Positions 1 through 5,150 of a stretch of DNA of 11,317 nucleotides are shown one piece after another (within the stretch, counting starts at the first letter, position 1; each line of letters starts with the position of its first letter). Source of the stretch: CAYSPU01 sp964432995 (GTDB taxonomy: Bacteria; Verrucomicrobiota; Verrucomicrobiia; Limisphaerales; JAHDYP01); contig CAYSPU010000198.1 in assembly GCA_964432995.1 (NCBI GenBank), positions 1 to 11,317 on the forward strand, written 5' to 3'. The translations under genes and the position numbers were made by a program. Below the pieces are notes generated by a model. That model saw nothing but the letters and a program-made list of their open reading frames with translations. It made no database searches and had not been told where the DNA came from.

Positions 1-747
1 GCTTCCGGCAGCGACGACTATATCCGACGAACGGTCGAATTGAGCTTGGCTGCTGATTTCGTGAAGCGCTTGCCACACCGGGATGAGTGGAGAGACTACC
101 AGAACACGCGCTCGGTTCGGATCGTGAAGGCTGAGGAACTGAGATTCCCGGCCAGCACCCCCGAGCCTCTTCTGCCGGTTGAGTTTATCCGTGCGTGGTC
201 GCATTCCGCTGAGATTGAAGTGCGCAATCTCTACAGTCTGGCTCTCCAGAAAGAAGGCCCGCAACAAGACGTGAAAGCCGACATCGTCCGAGTCCTGCAA
301 CAAGTGGATTCCGGCGTGCAGCGACTCGACCTCGTGCAGCCGGGCCAGATGGACTCCCAGATTCAGATCAAACATGCACTCACGGGTGTCACCCCGCTGT
401 CCGCTTTCGGCGATGGTTTTCGACGTGCCCTGCTGATTGCAGCAGCGATCCCGGCCGTGCACGGCGGGCTGCTGCTGATTGACGAGTTGGAGGCTGCCTT
501 GCACGTAAGCGTACGGGAGTCGGTCCTGAAGTTGCTGAAATATGCAGTGAAGGATTTCAACGTGCAGGTCTTTGCCACCACGCACAGCCTGGAAGCAGTC
601 GATTCCGTGCTGTCCGTCTTCCAGGACAGCCTTCCCACAGTGGCTGGGTTCCGACTCGAGCGTGAGGATGGCCGAGCTGTTGCCAAGCGCTTGCCTGGAG
701 AGCTGCTGCACGAACTCCGCTACGACATGGGCCTGGAATTTCGTTGA
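1..747 (+). CDS. AAA/ABC-type ATPase, C-terminal part (runs off left edge)
   Basis: The reading frame is open from base 1, so this is the 3' part of a longer gene; a TTG at 40 is not a convincing start because coding continues upstream of it. The visible 248 residues hold the C-terminal half of an ATPase of the OLD/AAA_21 (SMC/ABC-like) type. A signature-like stretch LSAFGDGFRRALL (about 400-440) precedes a hydrophobic Walker B strand LLLIDELE, with the catalytic Asp-Glu at 481-486. After it comes the switch histidine in ATTHS (574-588). The Walker A motif must lie outside the window. Such ATPases act as nucleotide-driven sensors or clamps, often paired with a TOPRIM nuclease in phage defence. 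The next gene starts 3 nt after the stop and is TOPRIM-like, which supports that role. The ATPase assignment is firm; the defence role is inferred from the pairing. Confidence 0.85.
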   Translation, partial: ASGSDDYIRRTVELSLAADFVKRLPHRDEWRDYQNTRSVRIVKAEELRFPASTPEPLLPVEFIRAWSHSAEIEVRNLYSLALQKEGPQQDVKADIVRVLQQVDSGVQRLDLVQPGQMDSQIQIKHALTGVTPLSAFGDGFRRALLIAAAIPAVHGGLLLIDELEAALHVSVRESVLKLLKYAVKDFNVQVFATTHSLEAVDSVLSVFQDSLPTVAGFRLEREDGRAVAKRLPGELLHELRYDMGLEFR

Positions 748-750
748 GTC

Positions 751-1576
751 ATGCCGCGGCGGCTCTCCTATCTGGCAGTCGAAGGCCATCAGGATGCGGC
801 TTTCATCGGGCGCCTTCTGAGAGTGGGCGGTTTCCAACTTGTCATCCGGAAGCCGGATCTCGATCCGGCCTTCAGCCGGCTTGTTCCCGCTCGATTCCCT
901 CACGGGGACGACCTTCTGAAACGGGTGCCGGTGCCGTTCTTCCACCAGAAGGAGGACCATGCGGTAGCACTGCGCCCAGCCGGTGGCGAAGGCGAACTGG
1001 CTGCATGTCCTTGCCGTGCCCCAGATATCGAGGCCGGTGGAAGCGATTGGTTTCGTCTTGGGTGCAGACTATCGCGTCGCGCTGGACCAACGGGTGGCTG
1101 AACTGGTCAGACAAGTCGCCAGAAGATCCGCGACGCCTGGCTTTGCTGTTCCGGAGACTCCCGGACTCCTGCACGCCGGGCCTCCTCGCTGTGGGGTATT
1201 CGTGATGCCGGACAACGTCAATCCAGGCACCATCGAGGACCTGCTGCTCGAGTGTGCCGAGGTCCATTATCCGGGCCTGCTGGCGCAAGCCACTTCGTAC
1301 GTCCATTCCATTGACCGAACTCGGCTGTCGGAATCTGATCTCACCGAGATTGAAGCTCCCGCAGGATCCAAGAAGGCCAGGGTTGCGGCTATCGGAGCCG
1401 TCCTCAAACCCGGCAAGGCCATCCAGAACTCAATTGCTGACAATCGGTGGCTTGAAGGAGCGGCTGCCGAACAGCCGAGAGTGGCCGCGTTTCGGGCCTT
1501 CCTACGCGATCTCCTGGACGAACCAACGTTGTATCCGTCCCCATCCGCGGCGTCCGCGGCAGCTTCTTCTCCGTAA
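751..1576 (+). pseudogene. TOPRIM-like (possibly DUF3226-type) partner of the ATPase, frameshifted
   Basis: An ATG 3 nt after the ATPase stop opens a frame with LAVEGHQDAAFIGRLLR near the N-terminus, the VEGxxD pattern of TOPRIM motif 1. This frame ends at a stop at 1099-1101, but sense coding passes to the next frame near 1006: GEGELAA in the first frame continues as VLAVPQISRPVEAIGFVLGADYR in the second. Dropping one base near 1006 gives a protein of about 274 residues. The second frame then carries CGVFVMPDNVNPGTIEDLLLE (about 1190-1255), resembling the MPDNxxPGxxED block I recall for DUF3226 proteins, and ends with a helical FRAFLRDLL. Where TOPRIM domains normally have DxD, this one reads GAD. 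The frameshift could be decay or a sequencing error. Intact relatives would be Mg-dependent nucleases working with the ATPase. The low-complexity tail after about 1530 may not be original to the gene. Confidence 0.6.
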
Positions 1577-1625
1577 GTCTTCCGCTGGTCATCGCCCAGG
1601 TCGGGCAGCTTCGCGTAACGGCCAA
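1530..1625. other. Probable recombination junction between TOPRIM gene and sigma-factor remnant
   Basis: Recognisable TOPRIM-gene coding ends near 1530, with FRAFLRDLL followed by a Ser/Ala/Pro-rich tail to the stop at 1576. Sigma-factor similarity on the other strand ends near 1620. The roughly 95 bases between belong clearly to neither. On the minus strand one frame here reads GRYAKLPDLGDDQRKTYGEE (about 1615-1560), which has a more protein-like composition than the plus-strand tail but which I cannot assign. No inverted repeat, target duplication or att-like sequence is evident. Confidence 0.35.
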
Positions 1626-1838
1626 GACCCGGGCGAAGAACTCCTGGGTGAGCTCGCGCGCGGCGTCTTCGGTGTGACCTTCGCGGCGCAGGAAGCGGAA
1701 CACCGGTTGGCAGCAGGCCGCGCACAGATCGGATAAGGCGGCGCGTGCTTCGGGCGTTTCGCCCCGCGCGCGAAGGACCAGGGTCCAGCGGGTGGGGGCG
1801 AAGGAACCGTGGGCGGATGTGGGCAGGGCGGACTCCAT
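1620..1838 (-). pseudogene. Truncated ECF-like RNA polymerase sigma factor (N-terminal fragment)
   Basis: From an ATG at 1838 the minus strand reads about 73 residues that match the start of an ECF-like sigma factor common in Verrucomicrobiota and Planctomycetota. The fragment contains FAPTRWTLVLRA (residues 13-24), then a region-2 helix with LCAACCQPVFRFLRR and the motif EDAARELTQEFFARVL, in which family members usually have DLTQEFF. After residue 73 the similarity stops. The frame stays open to 1404 through DNA antisense to the TOPRIM gene, so a hybrid product of about 144 residues is possible. The rest of region 2 and all of region 4, which binds the -35 element, are missing, so it should not work as a sigma factor. 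The start at 1838 was chosen over 1961 because conserved sequence begins shortly after it and a small ORF ends 4 nt upstream, suggesting coupled translation. Confidence 0.65.
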
Positions 1839-1842
1839 GGAG

Positions 1843-2010
1843 TCATCGTCTGGCGGGGCGCTCCGGGGCAGGAGCCGGGGCGAGCGGGGGTGAGGCGGCC
1901 CAGCGGACGGTGACGTGGACGAGCCAGGCGACACCGGCAAGGCATCCGAGGGGCAGTGCAATGGCGATGATCCTCGTCAGCAGCGAGGGGGACTCCGGGG
2001 TGACGATCAT
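1843..2010 (-). CDS. Small single-pass membrane protein (55 aa)
   Basis: An ORF of 55 codons on the minus strand starts at ATG 2010 and ends with TGA at 1845-1843. It encodes a short N-terminus, then one hydrophobic segment (about residues 9-36, including IIAIALPLGCLAGVAWLV), then a Pro/Ala-rich tail ending in basic residues (ERPARR). A GAAGGA sequence lies about 11 nt before the ATG, one of the few plausible Shine-Dalgarno sites in the window. The stop is 4 nt before the sigma-fragment start, as expected for a co-transcribed pair. I recognise no family. A membrane partner of the sigma factor is possible but there is no positive evidence. It may be non-coding, since proline-rich ORFs arise easily in GC-rich DNA. 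Confidence 0.45.
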   Translation of the reverse strand: MIVTPESPSLLTRIIAIALPLGCLAGVAWLVHVTVRWAASPPLAPAPAPERPARR

Positions 2011-2094
2011 CAGGGGGGCAGTCCTTCGCCTGGCAACTGTTCCACCTGGGTCTTCACCTCACCGGCGCTCTGCTGCCGGAGTTGTGGGAAAGCG

Positions 2095-2122
2095 CAACGG
2101 CGCGGGGAGACCCGCGCCGTTG
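2095..2122 (-). terminator. Perfect 12-bp hairpin downstream of the oxidoreductase gene
   Basis: The arms 2095-2106 (CAACGGCGCGGG) and 2111-2122 pair perfectly over 12 bp around a 4-base loop. It lies 26 nt after the stop of the Gfo/Idh/MocA gene in the direction of transcription. The following minus-strand sequence has only a short T run (GCGCTTTCC), so it is a weak intrinsic terminator or a transcript-end stabilising hairpin. On the plus strand the loop reads GAGA, a GNRA tetraloop. Confidence 0.6.
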
Positions 2123-2147
2123 GCTCGAACAATCCGGATCCCCGCGC

Positions 2148-3470
2148 TCAGACCGTTTCCACGGCGGGCGGGTTGGCGAGGACGTTGTGTTTGCTGGGCA
2201 TCGGCGGTTTGAGGGTGCGGAAGGCGCCGTACTCGAGCTTGCCGGCGTCGGTGTAGAGCAGATCGGGCCCGTAGCGGAACGTCGAGGCCGAGATCTCATC
2301 CCACGACACCCCGCGGCCGCTGTAGGCGGCTTCGCGGCCCATGATGGCCGTGAGGGTGCTGTCGGTGACGTTCTTGGCCTCGTTCAGCTCCGTGTTGTTC
2401 AGGATGGCGTTGATGAGGTCGATGTGCTCCTGCTCGTAGGCGTCGCGTCCTTCGCCGCGGAAGCGCCAGGACTGTCCGCCGGCGGGCTGGATGTAGTTGG
2501 CGGGATTGGCCCAGCCCTTGGTGCCGTGGACGGCCTCGCTGACGGAGGCCCAGGCGCGTTTGATCTGGCCGCAGTAGCTGTACATCCGGACGCCGTTCTT
2601 ATATTCGTATTCGACGGCGAAGTTGTCCCAGATCTCGCCGGCCTTGCCTTCGAGTTGTTGGCGGGCGCCCATGCCCCAGCATTTCACCGGGTGGTCGTTC
2701 ACGAGCCAGTTGCAGACGTCGAGGTTGTGGACGTGCTGCTCGCAGATATGATCGCCGCAGGTCCAAATGTAGTGGTACCAGTTGCGGACCTGCTTCTCGA
2801 TGTCGCTATTGCCTCTGACGCCGCGGTGCCAGATCGGACCGCCGTTCACCCAGTAGGCGCGCATGGTGACGATGTCGCCGATGGCGCCGTCCCGGATGCG
2901 TTTCACGGTTTCGACGTATTCGGCTTGATGACGGCGCTGGGTGCCGGCGGCGACTTTGAGGCCCTTCTTCTTCGCCTCTTCGTAGGCGGCATACATGATC
3001 TGGGCTCCGGGGCCGTCGACGGCGACCGGTTTCTCCATGAAGACGTTCTTGCCGGCCGCGACGCAGGCCTTGAAGTGGGCGGGACGGAACCCCGGAGGCG
3101 CGGCGAGGATGGCGTAGTTCACCCCCGGCTCGGCCAAGGCCTTCAGGTAAGCGTCAAACCCGCTGTAGCACTTGGCCACGGGGACGTTGAAGTTCTTGTT
3201 GCCGGCGTTGGCCTGCTCGGGAAACAGATCGGCCACGGCCACGATCTTGGCCTCGACGCCGACCACCTTGGCGGCACTCAGGAAGTTGGCTCCGGCGCCA
3301 CCGCCGCGGCCGCCGATACCGAGGATGACGGCGTTCATGGGCTGCTTGGCCTGGGCGTTGACAATGGCGGGGAAACTCACCGCCGCCGCCGCTGACGCGG
3401 CCGCCACGGACGAGCTCTTGAGAAAATGACGGCGCGAGACCGTCGGGGATTGGTTGGTTTCGTGTTGCAT
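2148..3470 (-). CDS. Tat-exported Gfo/Idh/MocA family oxidoreductase
   Basis: The 440-residue protein starts with a twin-arginine signal, SRRHFLK at residues 12-18, then an Ala-rich hydrophobic stretch and a likely cleavage after NAQA (about residue 41). The mature part is an NAD(P)-dependent dehydrogenase. It has a Rossmann GIGGRG at 51-56, VADLF at the end of the second strand, and the family-defining EKP at 146-148 whose Lys contacts cofactor and substrate. Its C-terminal half carries GDHICEQHVHNLDVCNW (239-255), where the family keeps its active-site His and Asp. Members oxidise or isomerise sugars, inositols and related polyols; the substrate here cannot be read from sequence. Tat export implies folding with bound cofactor in the cytoplasm before transport. 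The start at 3470 places the RR motif normally. An in-frame ATG at 3497, preceded by GGAAGG, would add nine residues. A hairpin follows the stop. Confidence 0.9.
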   Translation of the reverse strand: MQHETNQSPTVSRRHFLKSSSVAAASAAAAVSFPAIVNAQAKQPMNAVILGIGGRGGGAGANFLSAAKVVGVEAKIVAVADLFPEQANAGNKNFNVPVAKCYSGFDAYLKALAEPGVNYAILAAPPGFRPAHFKACVAAGKNVFMEKPVAVDGPGAQIMYAAYEEAKKKGLKVAAGTQRRHQAEYVETVKRIRDGAIGDIVTMRAYWVNGGPIWHRGVRGNSDIEKQVRNWYHYIWTCGDHICEQHVHNLDVCNWLVNDHPVKCWGMGARQQLEGKAGEIWDNFAVEYEYKNGVRMYSYCGQIKRAWASVSEAVHGTKGWANPANYIQPAGGQSWRFRGEGRDAYEQEHIDLINAILNNTELNEAKNVTDSTLTAIMGREAAYSGRGVSWDEISASTFRYGPDLLYTDAGKLEYGAFRTLKPPMPSKHNVLANPPAVETV

Positions 3471-3612
3471 AAGCTGATTGCGATGTGGGGCGATCATGGG
3501 CCTTCCGGCCAGAAATGCAACTGCCGGGTTCGCCTTACGACATGAGCGGTCGCGCCGGGTCCGGAGAGTCGATTGCAGCCGGCGCGCGGCCCTTGCCGCC
3601 CGCGGGTGGGGC

Positions 3613-4407
3613 TTACTGCAGCAGTATCGCCGGCGTCTCCGGTTCAAGCGAGATCGAGGCTTCGTCGGCGAAGAGGACGCGGATGGTGCGGAATCGGTCG
3701 GTGCGCCAGTGATCTTCCTTGAGGAGCCAGTCGCGGACGAACTCGGCGACGGCGCGGCGTGCGGCTTCGCGGGCGAGGGAGACGCGGCGGGGATCGGCGG
3801 CGTATTGGCTGAGGGTGGGGGTGAGGCTTTTTTCGAGGGCTTCCATCTGTTCGCGGGCGTTGAAGCGGGCCCAACCGGCTTCGGAGTGTTTCTCCATGCG
3901 GTCGGTGTGGATGGCCGGGGGAAGAGTGGGGCGCAGCGGGGGTGCCGTGACGATGCAGGTTTGGCCGGAGACCTCGATCTGCCACGGTTCGCGGAGGTCG
4001 ACATGGTAGCGGTAGGTGGCGGGGATGCGGATTTCGGAGACGGTGGTCCCGAGTGGCAGGCGTTCCCAGAAGACGGACTTGGCGTCTTCGGCACGGAGGG
4101 TTTCGGTCTGTTCGAGGGTGGCGACTTCGAGGTGTCCGCCGGGGACGGTGGTGAGGGTGGGGATGGCGGAGACGAAGGTTTGGGTGATGCGCCCGCTATG
4201 GAATTTCTCGGCGATGTTGAAGGCGGTTTGGGCGGCGGCCTGGCCGGCTTGACCAGCCCGGTCGAGGGTGTCGAGGTAGGTGCGGCGCATGAGCCGCAGG
4301 CCGAGGAGATAGCCCGCAAGAATCATTGCGCCGAGGGCAAGGACGACGAGGGGCCAGCGGTAAGCCCGGAAGCGGTCGGGTGGGGCAGTGGGAGAAGGCT
4401 CGGCCAT
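3613..4407 (-). CDS. Single-pass membrane protein of unknown function
   Basis: This 264-residue protein has a short Pro-rich cytoplasmic N-terminus, one membrane segment (about residues 19-38: WPLVVLALGAMILAGYLLGL), a basic RLMRR stop-transfer and a large domain that should lie outside the cytoplasm. That domain starts with an amphipathic stretch (about 45-75), then a beta-rich part with LEVATLEQTETL and IRIPATYRYHVDL. It ends with an acidic/basic helical region holding two Trp-containing segments. The layout recalls DUF4230-type proteins, membrane-anchored with LEVA and PP-containing strands, but this is a loose resemblance and I do not assign the family. Its stop is 142 nt before the oxidoreductase start on the same strand, so co-transcription is possible. 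It diverges from the methyltransferase gene across 110 bp. No clear ribosome binding site precedes the ATG. Confidence 0.8.
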   Translation of the reverse strand: MAEPSPTAPPDRFRAYRWPLVVLALGAMILAGYLLGLRLMRRTYLDTLDRAGQAGQAAAQTAFNIAEKFHSGRITQTFVSAIPTLTTVPGGHLEVATLEQTETLRAEDAKSVFWERLPLGTTVSEIRIPATYRYHVDLREPWQIEVSGQTCIVTAPPLRPTLPPAIHTDRMEKHSEAGWARFNAREQMEALEKSLTPTLSQYAADPRRVSLAREAARRAVAEFVRDWLLKEDHWRTDRFRTIRVLFADEASISLEPETPAILLQ

Positions 4408-4517
4408 AGGCGTGCGATCGTCGTGTCCGAAGATTCACTTGCAGCCCCCCGGGGGCTTCGGCAACCTGTTCGGCAGCATACGGGATTGGCCGTCATCTGC
4501 AATCAGGACCTTCGTTC

Positions 4518-5144
4518 ATGCACCACGATCACGGAATGCAGTCGGGGACAGTCGGGGCGGATCGCCTCCGGTTCCTGATGTCGTTCTTGCGGAAGCCGGC
4601 GATGACCGGTTCCGTGGTGCCCAGCTCGGCGGCGCTGGCGCGGGCTACCGTGGACGGGGTGGACTTGGCGAACGCGGAGACGGTGGTGGAACTGGGGCCG
4701 GGGACCGGTTCTTTTACGAAGTTGATCCTGGAGCGGATCGGGAAGGAGACGCTGTTCCTGGCGATGGAGTTGGACGAGGGCCACACCGACTTCCTGAGAC
4801 GCAAGTATCCCCGGGTGGAGACCTACCATGCGTCGGCGGAGCGCCTCCCGGAGTACCTCGCGCGGCATGGGCGCCGGGAGGCGGACTGCATCATCAGCGG
4901 GCTGCCGTGGGCGAACATGGGGGCGGGTCTGCAGGATCGGATCCTGCGGGCGACGATCGGTTGTCTCTCGGCAACGGGGACTTTCGTGACGTTTTCGTAC
5001 GCGCACGGTTTGTTTCTGCCGACCTCCTATCGCTTTCGTGCCAAGTTACGACAGCTTTTCCGGGAAGTGCGCCGCAGCGGGGTGGTGTGGAACAACTTCC
5101 CACCGGCAGTGGTCTACTTCTGCTGCGGGAAACGGGCCGGTTAG
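4518..5144 (+). CDS. Class I SAM-dependent methyltransferase, phospholipid N-methyltransferase-like
   Basis: This 208-residue protein has a class I methyltransferase fold without signal or membrane segments. SAM-binding motif I is VVELGPGTGSF (56-66), and an acidic end of strand two is seen in AMELDEG (82-88). SGLPW (127-131) occupies the place of the catalytic motif IV. The C-terminus has WNNFPPAVVYFC (191-202), close to the NxPPAxVY ending of bacterial PmtA-like proteins. Relatives add methyl groups to phosphatidylethanolamine at the inner membrane. RsmA/KsgA rRNA dimethylases share motif I but carry an NxPY-type motif IV, so the lipid role fits better. An AGGA lies about 11 nt before the ATG at 4518; ATGs at 4536 and 4578 are alternatives, and the first 20 residues are not conserved-looking. 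It converges on the glycosidase gene with only 6 nt between stops and no terminator visible. Confidence 0.8.
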   Translation: MHHDHGMQSGTVGADRLRFLMSFLRKPAMTGSVVPSSAALARATVDGVDLANAETVVELGPGTGSFTKLILERIGKETLFLAMELDEGHTDFLRRKYPRVETYHASAERLPEYLARHGRREADCIISGLPWANMGAGLQDRILRATIGCLSATGTFVTFSYAHGLFLPTSYRFRAKLRQLFREVRRSGVVWNNFPPAVVYFCCGKRAG

Positions 5145-5150
5145 AGCGGT

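Noticed and set aside
1000..1012. Programmed +1 frameshift in the TOPRIM-like gene
   Set aside because: No slippery site, rare stop context or stimulatory Shine-Dalgarno is visible at the shift, and other signs of decay are nearby.
1745..2256. Plus-strand open frames across the sigma/small-ORF region
   Set aside because: They are low-complexity Gly/Arg/Pro-rich, without motifs, and opposite to the better-supported sigma fragment and small membrane ORF.
2082..3395. A 437-codon open frame on the plus strand
   Set aside because: It is antisense to the Gfo/Idh/MocA gene with its Tat signal and EKP motif; its composition is that of an antisense shadow.
3471..4319. Long N-terminal extension of the oxidoreductase frame
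   Set aside because: The frame is open, but it overlaps the membrane-protein gene, is Pro/Ser-rich, and would bury the twin-arginine signal internally.
4445..4460. GC-rich near-palindrome (about six bases per arm) between the membrane protein and methyltransferase genes
   Set aside because: It is very short with almost no loop; such C/G runs are expected by chance at this base composition.
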